A DNA stretch of 64,000 nt from Paraglaciecola sp. (GCF_030730205.1 NZ_JANQVQ010000019.1:4825-68824); one strand, 5' to 3'; counted from the stretch's first letter, positions 1 through 9,548 are shown. Translations and numbers: made by a program. The notes: a model not told the origin generated them from the letters alone.

Positions 1-976
1 AACCCGGAATTTGGGTCATTAACTCCACCGCAGTTTGAAATGCATCAGTGGATTTGGCTATGCTCCCAAAACCCACTACAGCTGCAGTGTTCCCAATAGC
101 AACTAGTGCACCAGTGGTGCCCACATTAATGGCTTCTTGAATATTGAGAAAATACCGATAGTTAATCGCCACCAAGACTAAAACACCACCACCTAAGGCA
201 ACGATTAAGGCCAGTTGTTGTAAGCTGTCGTGCAATAGAAATGACAATACCAGTACCACTAACAAGGGCACAATTCCGGTGATGGGGTGAGGTAGTTTAC
301 GCTCAACGATCACTGGGTCATGAGCTTGATGTTCAAAACATTCGCCATTGGCAACGGCTGCATTGATCATGCGCTTGCACCACCAATAACCAAAAGTTGC
401 CATGAATAGGGCTACCACTAAACTCACTTCCCACGCCGCAAAGGGTGAGGTTCCCAAAAATTTAATAGGGATCCAGTTTTGAATTTCTGGTGAGCCTGCT
501 GAGGTCATAGTAAAGGTGACAGAGCCAAAGGCAAGAACAGCAGGAATAAAACGTCTCGGTAAGTTGGCGTCTTTAAATAAACTCACTGCCATAGGGTAAA
601 CCGAAAACGCCACCACAAATAAACTAACGCCACCATAGGTTAAAATGGCACAGGCTAAAATAACCGCTATCACTGCGTTTTGTCTGCCCAGTTTTCCCAC
701 AATCCAATGAGATACTGCGTCGGCTGCGCCGCAATCCTGCATAAATTTGCCGAATAGCGCGCCAAGCAAAAACATAAAAAACCATGATGCAATAAAACCC
801 GCAAATCCCTGCATATACAGTGTGACAAAATTGCTATCACCCACAAACACTGGAATTGAACTTGTCAGTGCCACTATTAATGCACAAAGGGGGGCGGCAA
901 TAAACAAATTGGTACCGCGAATTGTTAACACAATTAGCAGGGCTAATCCGCCTAATAAACCGAGTAAACTGAGCAT
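1..976 (-). CDS. GntP-family permease, 3' part cut by window edge
   Basis: The reading frame is open from ATG at 976 down to base 2 and continues out of the window, so about 325 N-terminal residues are visible. It is very hydrophobic, with many membrane segments. Its pattern (N-terminal LLGLLGGLALLIVLTIRG, then GGVSLFVVAFSVYPMAVSLF and SAGSPEIQNWIP) fits the GntP (COG2610) family of proton-coupled gluconate and hydroxy-acid importers in the inner membrane. An AAGGAT-type ribosome site lies just upstream of 976. It is transcribed away from a TonB receptor; the shared promoter region holds two palindromes, which suggests joint control and perhaps one outer- and inner-membrane uptake route. Substrate cannot be read from sequence; gluconate, glycerate or 3-hydroxybutyrate are all possible. 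Family call is firm, specificity is not. Confidence 0.85.
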   Translation of the reverse strand, partial: MLSLLGLLGGLALLIVLTIRGTNLFIAAPLCALIVALTSSIPVFVGDSNFVTLYMQGFAGFIASWFFMFLLGALFGKFMQDCGAADAVSHWIVGKLGRQNAVIAVILACAILTYGGVSLFVVAFSVYPMAVSLFKDANLPRRFIPAVLAFGSVTFTMTSAGSPEIQNWIPIKFLGTSPFAAWEVSLVVALFMATFGYWWCKRMINAAVANGECFEHQAHDPVIVERKLPHPITGIVPLLVVLVLSFLLHDSLQQLALIVALGGGVLVLVAINYRYFLNIQEAINVGTTGALVAIGNTAAVVGFGSIAKSTDAFQTAVELMTQIPG

Positions 977-1040
977 ACAGCTATCCTTTAAAGTTAAGTC
1001 AATGATCGTAGACCTACCGTAAAGTCAGCGTATTGTGTGA

Positions 1041-1076
1041 TGAGAAAATTCATTTTCCCATAGTACTATGGTACTA
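1041..1076. promoter_or_regulatory. Two adjacent palindromes in a divergent promoter region
   Basis: Bases 1044-1057 are GAAAAT-TC-ATTTTC, extended to 1041-1060 with one mismatched pair. Bases 1061-1076 are TAGTAC-TATG-GTACTA. Both are perfect or near-perfect inverted repeats and abut each other in the 188-base gap between the GntP permease and the TonB receptor. The second resembles GntR-type operators in general form, but the regulator is not in the window. Operator role is inferred. Confidence 0.5.
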
Positions 1077-1164
1077 GATACCTTTGATAAGAACTGTTCT
1101 AAAGTGCATCCGATCGTAGCCTAAACGTAAAAAAATAATTAAAATCATGTAAACAGGACTCGTT

Positions 1165-3480
1165 ATGAAAAGCACCAGTAACACATTTTTTTCTACCCGC
1201 TCATCAATTAAATATCCTCGTTCACTATGCGCTTTAGCCGTCGCTACTGGCTTAGCTGGTTTACCTGCAATGGCGCAAGAACAAAGCGCTGCCGCAGATA
1301 AGAAAGGCTTGGAACGCATAGAAGTAACCGCACGTAAAACTGTTGAAAGTTTGCAAGAAGTGCCCATTTCTGTGACCTCCATCGGGGGACTTGAACTGGA
1401 CGAAAAAGGCATTGCGGTATTAACAGAAATACAACAATTTTCTCCCAATACCACATTGCAAAACAGCCGTGGTACAAACTCAACCCTAACCGCTTTTATA
1501 CGTGGTGTAGGTCAACAAGATCCACTTTGGGGATACGAGCCTGGCGTTGGTATTTACATTGATGACGTGTATGTCGCACGTCCCCAAGGTGCGGTAATAG
1601 ATTTACTGGATGTCTCTCGTATAGAAGTATTGCGGGGCCCTCAAGGCACTCTTTATGGTAAAAATACCATTGGTGGCGCCATTAAATACGTGACTAAACC
1701 CATGAGCGGTGATGCGGAAATGAATGTGCAAGGCACAATCGGTAGCTACTCACAACGCGATGTAAAGGTAACAGGGCAATACCCCATCATCGAAGACACG
1801 TTATTTGTTGGTTTTGGCTACGCAAATCTAAATCGTGATGGTTTTGGTGAATACTTGATTTCGGCACTCGATAATCAAGATATGGAAAACTACAACAAAG
1901 ATCTCACGGCAGCCCGTTTGACCCTTGAGTTCACGCCAAGTGATGACGTATTTTTTAGATTAAGCTGGGACAAAACTACTGATGATTCTAATGCCAAAGG
2001 TGGCTATCGTTTGTTGCCGAGTTTATTGACCAATGCGCCTGTTCCTGACAGCGTATTTGACTCGTACACCAGTTTGCCCACTGAAAACAAAGTCGAACTA
2101 GAAGGCATTAGCTTGACCGCGAATTGGGATATTACTGATGAATTTTCACTAAAGTATATCGGTTCAAGACGCGAAAGTTATTCGCCTACCAATATTGACT
2201 TTGATAATACGCCTTTGGATATCTTCGATGTGCCCGCTGTTTATGACGACAACAATACCACTCACGAAATTCAGTTAAATTATCGTGGTGATGGTATGTC
2301 AATGGTCGGTGGCGTTTATGCTTACGACGGTGAATCATGTGGTCAATTTGAGGCTATTTTAGGCTTTTTAGGACGCGCGGCCTTTGGTACACCGGGTTTA
2401 ACTCGTGAAGTATCAGGCTGTAATAACAGTAAAAGTACTGCAGCCTATGTACAGGGTTCGTTTGATTTAACGGAGGCGCTTTCGTTAACGCTGGGTGCGC
2501 GCTACACCAATGAAGAAAAAGAAGCAGATGTAAATAACGGATTGGTGTTTGCTGCGGTATATCCTCAGTCTGGTTGGGTGCCAGGCTATGTGCGTCCTGA
2601 TGGTGATTTAGTGCCACAAGTATTGGGTGAAGATACCAATAATGACGGTATTTTAGATGCACCTAAAACCAAGAGTTGGTCACGTTTTACGCCACGAGTT
2701 GGCCTGGAGTATCAAGCAAATCCTGACCTAATGTTTTTTGCTAGTTATTCACAAGGCTTTAAATCTGGCACCTTTAATCCACGTGCAACGGTGAATGAAC
2801 CCGCGGCTGATCCGGAAATTGTTGACTCAATTGAAGTAGGGATGAAAAGTGATTGGTCAGATAATTTACGTGTTAATTTAACTTACTTTTCATTGGATCA
2901 TAAAGACCGTCAATACATCGGTGTGATCCCAAGTGATGATGCCTCCGTGTTAAATCAATATTTGGCCAACGTGGCCGCCACTTCTGCTAAAGGTATTGAA
3001 GCTGAAGTTACGTATGTGGCGACAGACAATCTGACCTTTGATATTGCGCTGGGGACCTTTGACTCAAAAATTGAAGAAAACAACGCCGTGCCGCCGTTGT
3101 TAGGTATTTCGAATACCCCTGACTACACCATGAACTTTGCGGCTAACTATGTATTAGAAAGCAGCGTAGGGGATTTTGTTATTAACGCTAACTACTACTA
3201 TCGTGATGATTACCGTTTGTTTGAAGACAGCGACTTATTGCAAGAAAAGGGTTACGGAATGTTGAATATGAGTGTCAGTTGGCAACATGAAGAGGGACAT
3301 TGGTATGCGAGTCTGCATGGTAAAAACCTTACTGATAAAGAGTATTTAGTGGGTGGATATAACTTTGTTGGCGACAACGGCGATGGTACTTATTCTCCTG
3401 GTTTAGGCGGAGATAACACCTTAATCGGTTATTACGGTGATCCTCGCACCGTGAGTCTTACCTTGGGTTATCGTTTCTAA
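1165..3480 (+). CDS. TonB-dependent outer-membrane receptor
   Basis: A 771-residue TonB-dependent transporter that would move a large or scarce nutrient across the outer membrane using TonB-ExbBD energy. The signal peptide ends at AMA-QE near residue 37. A TonB-box-like stretch (RIEVTARKTVESLQ) follows, then the plug domain with IYIDDVYVARPQG and the conserved VLRGPQGTLYGKNTIGGA block at about residues 150-175. The remainder is a 22-strand-type beta barrel ending in the usual terminal Phe (LGYRF). Start ATG 1165 has AGGA at 1155-1158. It diverges from a GntP permease, so a sugar-acid or related substrate is possible. This is the Sphingomonas/Alteromonas type of receptor (FecA/IroN-like COG1629), whose substrates are mostly unknown. 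A terminator follows. Confidence 0.9.
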   Translation: MKSTSNTFFSTRSSIKYPRSLCALAVATGLAGLPAMAQEQSAAADKKGLERIEVTARKTVESLQEVPISVTSIGGLELDEKGIAVLTEIQQFSPNTTLQNSRGTNSTLTAFIRGVGQQDPLWGYEPGVGIYIDDVYVARPQGAVIDLLDVSRIEVLRGPQGTLYGKNTIGGAIKYVTKPMSGDAEMNVQGTIGSYSQRDVKVTGQYPIIEDTLFVGFGYANLNRDGFGEYLISALDNQDMENYNKDLTAARLTLEFTPSDDVFFRLSWDKTTDDSNAKGGYRLLPSLLTNAPVPDSVFDSYTSLPTENKVELEGISLTANWDITDEFSLKYIGSRRESYSPTNIDFDNTPLDIFDVPAVYDDNNTTHEIQLNYRGDGMSMVGGVYAYDGESCGQFEAILGFLGRAAFGTPGLTREVSGCNNSKSTAAYVQGSFDLTEALSLTLGARYTNEEKEADVNNGLVFAAVYPQSGWVPGYVRPDGDLVPQVLGEDTNNDGILDAPKTKSWSRFTPRVGLEYQANPDLMFFASYSQGFKSGTFNPRATVNEPAADPEIVDSIEVGMKSDWSDNLRVNLTYFSLDHKDRQYIGVIPSDDASVLNQYLANVAATSAKGIEAEVTYVATDNLTFDIALGTFDSKIEENNAVPPLLGISNTPDYTMNFAANYVLESSVGDFVINANYYYRDDYRLFEDSDLLQEKGYGMLNMSVSWQHEEGHWYASLHGKNLTDKEYLVGGYNFVGDNGDGTYSPGLGGDNTLIGYYGDPRTVSLTLGYRF

Positions 3481-3521
3481 TTTTATTGATTTAAACCGAG
3501 TTTTTTAGTGTGTGTCCAAGC

Positions 3522-3551
3522 AAAGCGACCTGAGGTTTAGGTCGCTTTTTT
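3522..3551 (+). terminator. Rho-independent terminator after the TonB receptor
   Basis: Ten-base arms AAAGCGACCT (3522-3531) and AGGTCGCTTT (3539-3548) flank a seven-base loop and run into a T tract. Confidence 0.85.
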
Positions 3552-3660
3552 GTTATTTGAGCATGTTGACCTTTGATGGAAGGTGTTGCTCGGGGTATGC
3601 TGGTTGTTTACCTCTTATTAGCATTGTATTAAACACCTAGTGGCAAGAGAACTGAACAGT

Positions 3661-4302
3661 ATGAATACCAAAGCCATCGTTGCAGATGATCATCCTTTGT
3701 TTCGCTTAGCGCTCAAACAAGCGGTTGTGGGCATATTAGGCAGTAATATTCTAGAGTCTTCATCGTTTGATGACACATTAGGCTTGCTTGAGTCTCATCC
3801 TGATGTTGAATTGATCTTTTTAGATCTAAAAATGCCCGGAAATGACGGCCTAACGGGGCTCACCACCTTGCGGAATAAATACCCGGACATTCTCGTGGTG
3901 ATTGTATCTGCAGAAGAAAATCCCGCATTAGTGCGCAAAGCCATTGATTATGGCTCAAGTGGCTACATTCCCAAATCCACACCTTTACCTGTCATCGGTG
4001 ATGCGGTGCGTGACATCCTAGAAGGGCAGTTGTGGGTGCCGCCTGATATGATTAATCAAGTAGCGCAATTGGACAGCCAAGCTGATAAAGATTTTGCTAA
4101 CAAACTGACCCAACTTACTCCACATCAATTCAAAGTGTTGCAAATGATGGCTGACGGCTTATTAAACAAACAAATTGCTTACGAGTTGGATGTAAGTGAA
4201 TCAACCATTAAGCAACATGTATCAGCGGTCCTACACAAGCTAGGGTTTAACAATCGCACGCAGGCAGGCGTCATGTTCAAGCAACTGTTGATAGCAGAAT
4301 AA
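3661..4302 (+). CDS. crbR: LuxR-type response regulator, CrbR-like
   Basis: A two-domain response regulator of 213 residues. The N-terminal receiver has the acidic pair in VADDHPLF, the phospho-acceptor Asp near residue 55 in FLDLKMPG, and the conserved Lys in YIPKSTP. The C-terminal LuxR/NarL helix-turn-helix spans about residues 150-205 (LTPHQFKVLQMMADGLLNKQIA, then VSESTIKQHVSAVLHKLG). A GTG at 3640 would add seven residues, but ATG 3661 places the receiver at the normal distance from the N-terminus. CrbS, the transporter-linked hybrid kinase, lies 1 kb away on the other strand. In Vibrio and Shewanella CrbS-CrbR activates acetyl-CoA synthetase for the acetate switch; that pairing and role are inferred here from kinase architecture and proximity. 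No acs gene is in the window. Confidence 0.75.
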   Translation: MNTKAIVADDHPLFRLALKQAVVGILGSNILESSSFDDTLGLLESHPDVELIFLDLKMPGNDGLTGLTTLRNKYPDILVVIVSAEENPALVRKAIDYGSSGYIPKSTPLPVIGDAVRDILEGQLWVPPDMINQVAQLDSQADKDFANKLTQLTPHQFKVLQMMADGLLNKQIAYELDVSESTIKQHVSAVLHKLGFNNRTQAGVMFKQLLIAE

Positions 4303-4334
4303 ATCAACGCTAAGTGACTTATGTCGAGAACGGG

Positions 4335-4532
4335 CTAATTGTCATGAATTTCCTTCACACGGCCCACTTGGCCATCCTCTAATTGCACTTTTATACCATG
4401 AGGGTGATGAAGTGAGTTGGTCAATAAACGTCTTACTATCCCTTGGGTTAATTTACCACTTCGTTGGTCCGCTTTAAGAACCACAGAGACTGAGGCACCT
4501 ATTTGTATACGTGAGCGTTGAGTAATGCTCAT
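4335..4532 (-). CDS. YwbE family small protein (DUF2196)
   Basis: A 65-residue protein matching the YwbE/DUF2196 family along its whole length: VVLKADQRSGKLTQGIVRRLLTNS, then HPHGIKVQLEDGQVGRV. Members are small basic beta-rich proteins with no proven role. ATG at 4532 is preferred over an upstream in-frame start at 4613, because AAGGAG sits seven bases before it and known members start at this point. It is convergent with crbR, 32 bases from its stop, with no obvious hairpin between. Confidence 0.85.
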   Translation of the reverse strand: MSITQRSRIQIGASVSVVLKADQRSGKLTQGIVRRLLTNSLHHPHGIKVQLEDGQVGRVKEIHDN

Positions 4533-4722
4533 TCTTAACTCCTTGATAGTTCGGCTGGTTTCTTGTTTGTTCAGCACTATATTGCTTTTCTGCTGAGGTG
4601 GAAAGCGTGTCATAAGCTTGGGTAAAATGTAAGGTATTGTAATCCATCTTATTTCTGGGGAACTAATAGGCAGGCAGGAGGTTCAGAACAATCATGAGCT
4701 TAAAGTTAATAATGGATGAATA

Positions 4723-5208
4723 ATGAAAAAGTATATTTTTGTACTGATGAGCCTACTCGTATTAGGTGGATGTGCGACCCGTCAATTATCTGAGGCAGAA
4801 AAATCAACCCTCATTGAAGGTTACATAACAACAGAAAATCTTGAACAGCGCAGTTCTATCTCGGCATTTAATTTAGATAGTTGGAGTGCTTTGAGTGATC
4901 AGTATGTGATCTTACGCTCATCACCTTTTAGGTCTTACTTAGTTAAACTTGCTAATCGCTGCCACGATTTGGCTTTTTCGCCTACCCTCGTGGTTAACTC
5001 TCGTATGTCAGGAAGCTTGAGTACCGGCTTTGACTCAGTTTATACACCGGAAAATGTCAGTTTTAAATGCTTTATAAGTCGCATCTATCCGCTGACAAAA
5101 GAGCAAAACAAGAGCTTACTAAGCGCCATAAGTGATAAAGAAGAGGAGGCCTTGCAAGCAGGCGCAGCATCACAAGATCAGGTAAAAGCCAATGTTCAGC
5201 CAAGGTAG
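4723..5208 (+). CDS. Small predicted lipoprotein, DUF6491-like
   Basis: A 161-residue protein with a short signal peptide and lipobox (VLGGC, Cys17), so it should be lipid-anchored in the envelope. The mature part carries a hydrophobic beta-rich core (WSALSDQYVILRSSPFRSYLVKLANRCHDLAF) and a second conserved Cys in FKCFISRIYPLT. This pattern recalls DUF6491-type lipoproteins of gammaproteobacteria. The tail is acidic then Gln/Ala-rich. It sits alone between YwbE and crbS, each on the opposite strand, so it needs its own promoter in 4533-4722. Function unknown; family assignment moderate. Confidence 0.65.
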   Translation: MKKYIFVLMSLLVLGGCATRQLSEAEKSTLIEGYITTENLEQRSSISAFNLDSWSALSDQYVILRSSPFRSYLVKLANRCHDLAFSPTLVVNSRMSGSLSTGFDSVYTPENVSFKCFISRIYPLTKEQNKSLLSAISDKEEEALQAGAASQDQVKANVQPR

Positions 5209-5284
5209 AGTGAGCTTAGAGGCAGTGCGAGATGTCTTTCACTTTGCGGCTCAAACGCTACGACCTATATCCAAAAAGTGATGT

Positions 5285-8200
5285 TTACACAGCGAGTTGT
5301 TTAATAAGGCGTTTTAATGCTGCAGTTTTAATGGGCTTGGGTAAGTAATGAAGCGATGTTTCAATGGCTTCTTTACGAGTTTGTTCGCTACGATCTGCAC
5401 TACTTAATATACCGGGAATGAATAGGTCTGCGTGCTTGTTTTGCCAGTGGTGACGCAGATATCTCGCGGCTTGGACGCCAGTCAGTTCGTTGTCCAAGTG
5501 ATAGTCTAAAAAAAGCAAATCAGGTCTGTCAGGACAAACCAATATCGCGTGTTCCAAATCACTTGCACCGCAAACTGTGGCACCCCAATTACTGAATAAT
5601 TGCGTGATGGCATCCAAGGTCTGGGGCTCATTTTCAATCACCAGCACGGTTTTATGCTGGAGCAAAAGGGAATTATCGATACTCGTTTTGGTGTCGGGCT
5701 TTTGAGGGCTCCATGTTTCAGTGCCCCTTGGCACCGTGACTTCAAAGCAACTGCCCTTTGCGACGATAGAATGCAAGTTTACCGAATGCTGTAATAAGCC
5801 ACTAATCCGCTCAACGATAGTTAAACCAAGTCCAAGTCCTTGCCCATTTTGATGACCATCAAGTTGTTTAAACTCTTTAAACACATCTTGCTGGTGTTCT
5901 CTAGGGATGCCTTGCCCCGTATCAATAACACGAATTTTGCATTGCTGACCTTGTCGTTTTACTGCCACCAAGATACGACCCTCTTGGGTATACCTGATCG
6001 CGTTAGAAATTAAATTTTGAATAACACGGCGCAGTAATTTTTTATCAGAAACGATACTTAATGAGCTGGGCAGGTAGTGTAGGGTCAGCCCTTTTTGCTG
6101 GGCTAATAAAGAAAACTCATTGACGAGCGGGCGTAATAAATCGTCGACGAAAAAGGCTTGTCGATTAACACTCAACGCGCCAGAGTCCAGTTTTGTCATA
6201 TCCAGTAAAGCGGTTAATAGCTCTTCTGCACTATTGAGAGATTGTATTAAGCTTTGACTCATGTCAGCTAATTCTTGGTTAGGGGCCTTCTCTTTTAGTA
6301 AGGCCGCAAACAGGCTGGCAGCGTTAAAGGGTTGCATTAAATCATGGCCTGCAGCAGCTAAAAATTTGGTTTTACTCTCGTTGGCTAACTCGGCTTCTTT
6401 ACGCGCAGCATCGAGTGCCACATTAGCGCCTTGTAATTCTTGGGTACGTTGTTCTACACGGCTTTCTAGCTGCTCTTTGGATTGCTGCAATTGCTGTTGA
6501 ATACTGATGTAATCAGTAATATCACTGTAGGTTGTAACAAAACCACCGCCGGGTAAAGGGCTACCATTGACTTCAATGACTTGGCCATTTTCTTGTTCAC
6601 GCACGTATTTGTAACGACTGCCTGTGCGCATATAGTCGATGCGTTTTGTAATTTCTTGCTCAATGTCACTACTATCACCAAACAGTCCACGTTTGGCATT
6701 AAAGCGCAATAATTCGTCAATGGGTAAGCCCACATGGATAAAACCATTAGGGTAGGCAAATAGTTCGATATACCGTTGATTCCAAGCAAGTAGGGTTAAG
6801 TTACTGTCTAGTACACTGATCCCTTGTTGGATATTTTCCACCGAAGATTGCAATACTTCATGATTGAAGTGAAAGGTTTGATTGGCTTCTTCGACCAGTT
6901 CCACTAATTCGGCTAAGGCCACATCCTTTTTCTCGGCAATCGCTGAAAGTAGAATTCGTGCACTGACATTTCCGATTTGACTGGCTAATTCGCCTTCAAT
7001 ACTGTTGAGTAATTTGGGGCTAGCATAGGCACCATGTTGATTAGGCGGTAACTGTTTTAACAAGGACTGATGACGCTCTTTACCTAATACTTTTTCGGTA
7101 ATGGCTAATAAGTTGGCAATCTTAGTCGCCTTGTTTAGCGCGGTAAAGGCCGAGGTTTGTGGATCAAGTATTACCGTGTGACGCTGGTTGGGCCAAAACC
7201 AAGAAACCAAGCAGAAACACGATAAATTCACCAGCAAGCTCAAGGCAAATCCTTGGGCCAATTGCAGGTCGCTGGGTATCGCATCGAAGTAATAACTGGC
7301 CTTGATACTCGGCCACAATAACCAATAACACCAACAACATGCGCCTACCACTAAGGCAATTTGTGCAGCTATTTTATTGCGTTTTTGCCAATATAAGCCG
7401 CCAATGATAATCGGCATGGTTTGCGACAGTAAGGCAATAGCAATGATGCCGCTGTTCACCAATGGCGAAGACTGACTAATATCTTGATGGTAAATAAATG
7501 CCACCCCCATGACTACGAGCACCGTAATGCGGCGAATGAGTAAAATAGCCCGCGGCGTTAGATTATGTTGCATCATGGTTTTTAATTGAATTTTGAGCCA
7601 CAGCGGCGTGGCTAAATTGTTTGAAATCATGATCCCAGTAGCAAGGGTGGCGACAATAACCATGCTGGTGGCGGCCGATAAACCACCAATAAAAGCAATA
7701 AGACTAATGCTGGCATTACCATTAACAAGGGGCAAAGCAAGGGCATAGGCATCGCTACTCATATAATTGGCGTCCCCAGGATTACCACTAAAGATAATAT
7801 GGCCTGCGATAGCGATGGGTAGCACAAACAAGGACATTGCGCTTAGGTACAAAGGGAACAGCCAGCGTGCGGTGCGTAATTCTTCGCTGCCATTGTTTTC
7901 TACAAAATTAATATGAAATTGACGGGGTAAACAAAACATTGAACAAATGCCGAGCAATACGTGGCTGGCAAAGACCCAGTACGCTGTATCTGCTTCGACT
8001 ATTTTTGCACTTCTTGGGTTTAACTTCGCTTGCCCCAGTAGGTCGAGCACGCCATCAAATAATGCATAACATACGTACAAGCCAACCACCGTTAATGCTA
8101 CTAATTTGACAATTGACTCGAAGGCGATGGTTAACATTAAACCAGGATGTTTTTCCGTTAAGTTTAACGAACGGGTACCAAACAATATTGCAAACAAGGC

Positions 8201-8686
8201 CATAAGCGCCGCAACATATAGGCCTATATTGGCTGACCAACCTGCATCAAGTCCCGCCACAATACTGATCCCTTGAGTAACAGCGTCTAACTGCAAGGCA
8301 ATGTAAGGAATAACGCCGATAAAACATAAGATAGTCACCAAGGCAGCCAATAGGTGTGATTTGTCGTAGCGCAGACTGATAAAGTCAGCGAGTGAGCTCA
8401 CCTGATGTTGATGACACAACAAAGCAATGCGTCTCAAAATAGGATGAGCAAACAAAAACACTAAAATGATGCCTAAGTAGGTAGGCACAAATGCCCAGCC
8501 ATATTGAGCCGCTTGAGTCGTGGTGCCGAAAAAGGCCCAAGAAGTGCAGTGCACACCTAAGGCTAAGCTGTAAATAAAAGGATGTTGTTGCTGATCGCGA
8601 AAGCGCCTATCAGCCCAAAAGGCGAGGGCAAACAACAATAATAAATAACAAAAAACAGCAATGGAAACGGTCCACACACTTAGCAT
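5285..8686 (-). CDS. crbS: CrbS-like solute-symporter/hybrid histidine kinase
   Basis: An 1133-residue membrane sensor. About residues 1-490 form a sodium/solute symporter (SLC5) domain with some 13 membrane spans. A STAC linker follows at about 515-590 (LNKATKIANLLAITEKVLG). Then come a PAS domain (about 618-733, GISVLDSNLTLLAWNQRYIELF), a coiled coil, a HisKA box with the phospho-His near 780 (AAGHDLMQPFNAA), an HATPase domain (NLISNAIRYT, DTGQGIP, GLGLGL) and a C-terminal receiver with Asp near 1057 (LLFLDYHLD). This exact domain order is that of CrbS, which with CrbR controls acetyl-CoA synthetase in Vibrio and Shewanella; CbrA and NahK-type kinases are relatives. The likely partner is the LuxR-type regulator at 3661. 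The start ATG 8686 is preceded by an AGG-type site. Whether the transporter part moves or only senses a solute is unknown. Confidence 0.8.
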   Translation of the reverse strand: MLSVWTVSIAVFCYLLLLFALAFWADRRFRDQQQHPFIYSLALGVHCTSWAFFGTTTQAAQYGWAFVPTYLGIILVFLFAHPILRRIALLCHQHQVSSLADFISLRYDKSHLLAALVTILCFIGVIPYIALQLDAVTQGISIVAGLDAGWSANIGLYVAALMALFAILFGTRSLNLTEKHPGLMLTIAFESIVKLVALTVVGLYVCYALFDGVLDLLGQAKLNPRSAKIVEADTAYWVFASHVLLGICSMFCLPRQFHINFVENNGSEELRTARWLFPLYLSAMSLFVLPIAIAGHIIFSGNPGDANYMSSDAYALALPLVNGNASISLIAFIGGLSAATSMVIVATLATGIMISNNLATPLWLKIQLKTMMQHNLTPRAILLIRRITVLVVMGVAFIYHQDISQSSPLVNSGIIAIALLSQTMPIIIGGLYWQKRNKIAAQIALVVGACCWCYWLLWPSIKASYYFDAIPSDLQLAQGFALSLLVNLSCFCLVSWFWPNQRHTVILDPQTSAFTALNKATKIANLLAITEKVLGKERHQSLLKQLPPNQHGAYASPKLLNSIEGELASQIGNVSARILLSAIAEKKDVALAELVELVEEANQTFHFNHEVLQSSVENIQQGISVLDSNLTLLAWNQRYIELFAYPNGFIHVGLPIDELLRFNAKRGLFGDSSDIEQEITKRIDYMRTGSRYKYVREQENGQVIEVNGSPLPGGGFVTTYSDITDYISIQQQLQQSKEQLESRVEQRTQELQGANVALDAARKEAELANESKTKFLAAAGHDLMQPFNAASLFAALLKEKAPNQELADMSQSLIQSLNSAEELLTALLDMTKLDSGALSVNRQAFFVDDLLRPLVNEFSLLAQQKGLTLHYLPSSLSIVSDKKLLRRVIQNLISNAIRYTQEGRILVAVKRQGQQCKIRVIDTGQGIPREHQQDVFKEFKQLDGHQNGQGLGLGLTIVERISGLLQHSVNLHSIVAKGSCFEVTVPRGTETWSPQKPDTKTSIDNSLLLQHKTVLVIENEPQTLDAITQLFSNWGATVCGASDLEHAILVCPDRPDLLFLDYHLDNELTGVQAARYLRHHWQNKHADLFIPGILSSADRSEQTRKEAIETSLHYLPKPIKTAALKRLIKQLAV

Positions 8687-8809
8687 AGTTAAACCTAATT
8701 TGTTTACTACTCAATACTTTACCTGCTCTACAAGATTGGGCAAAGCGCTGTTTTTTGTCAGTCTTTGCCATATTTAGTGAGAAAAAATCAAAATCAGCGT
8801 GTTTTTGCT

Positions 8810-8838
8810 CTTGAAGCCGTTAAAACAAGCCCCATTAA
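8810..8838 (+). promoter_or_regulatory. Sigma-32 heat-shock promoter of grpE
   Basis: CTTGAA at 8810-8815 and CCCCATTAA at 8830-8838 match the RpoH -35 and -10 consensus, with 13 bases between TTGAAG and CCCC. The site lies 47 bases before the grpE start and rules out the longer in-frame reading from 8765. Confidence 0.85.
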
Positions 8839-8884
8839 TAGCAGCAATTCATATTGCCTTAGAGAAAAGAAAACGGAGTCACGC

Positions 8885-9496
8885 ATGTCCAAACCCACCC
8901 CTGAACAAGAACAAGAGTTGGCACAAGCCGCTGAGCAAGTAGAAATGAGCGGCGACGATGCTGCGGTTGAAGGAGAATTCCAAAGCCCAGAGCAACAACG
9001 TATCGCTGAGCTTGAAGAGGCTTTAGCCGCTTCTGAAGCAAAGTTTGCTGAGCAAAAAGATTCTGTGGTTCGTGCCATTGCAGATGCTGACAATGTGCGT
9101 AAGCGTGCAGAAGGTGAAATTGACAAAGCGCGTAAGTTTGCACTTGAGCGTTTTGCCGGTGAATTATTGCCTGTTGCAGATAACTTAGAGCGTGCTTTAC
9201 AAGTAGCTGACCCTGCCAATGAAGCAATAAAAGGTGTGGTTGAAGGTGTTGAATTGACCCTCAAGTCTTTTGTCAACACCATTGAAAAATTTGGCTTAAA
9301 AGTAATCGACCCACAAGGTCAGCCTTTTAATCCAGAACAACATCAAGCTATGGGTATGCAAGAAAATGCCGAATTACCACCCAATACGGTAATGGCAGTG
9401 ATGCAAAAAGGTTATGAAATTAACGGACGTTTATTACGTCCTGCGATGGTTATGGTCACACGTGCACCAGAAAGTGGTGTTGACGTCCAAGCTTAA
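8885..9496 (+). CDS. grpE: Nucleotide exchange factor GrpE
   Basis: A 203-residue GrpE, the factor that releases ADP and substrate from DnaK. The N-terminal 40 residues are Glu/Gln-rich and probably disordered. A long helix follows (about 50-105), then the dimer and DnaK-binding part ([23 protein letters not shown]) and the C-terminal beta domain ([27 protein letters not shown]). The open frame extends back to 8765, but ATG 8885 is right: GGAG lies at 8875-8878, the sigma-32 promoter ends at 8838, and the length fits the family. It is followed by dnaK after 118 bases that contain a second heat-shock promoter. Confidence 0.95.
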   Translation: MSKPTPEQEQELAQAAEQVEMSGDDAAVEGEFQSPEQQRIAELEEALAASEAKFAEQKDSVVRAIADADNVRKRAEGEIDKARKFALERFAGELLPVADNLERALQVADPANEAIKGVVEGVELTLKSFVNTIEKFGLKVIDPQGQPFNPEQHQAMGMQENAELPPNTVMAVMQKGYEINGRLLRPAMVMVTRAPESGVDVQA

Positions 9497-9548
9497 GCAA
9501 ACAAACAAAAAAAGTGCGCTAAAAGGATAAGATTTTTATTAACAGATA

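Noticed and set aside
8765-8884. Upstream extension of grpE from a TTG
   Set aside because: The sigma-32 promoter at 8810-8838 lies within it, and the family N-terminus and ribosome site support ATG 8885.
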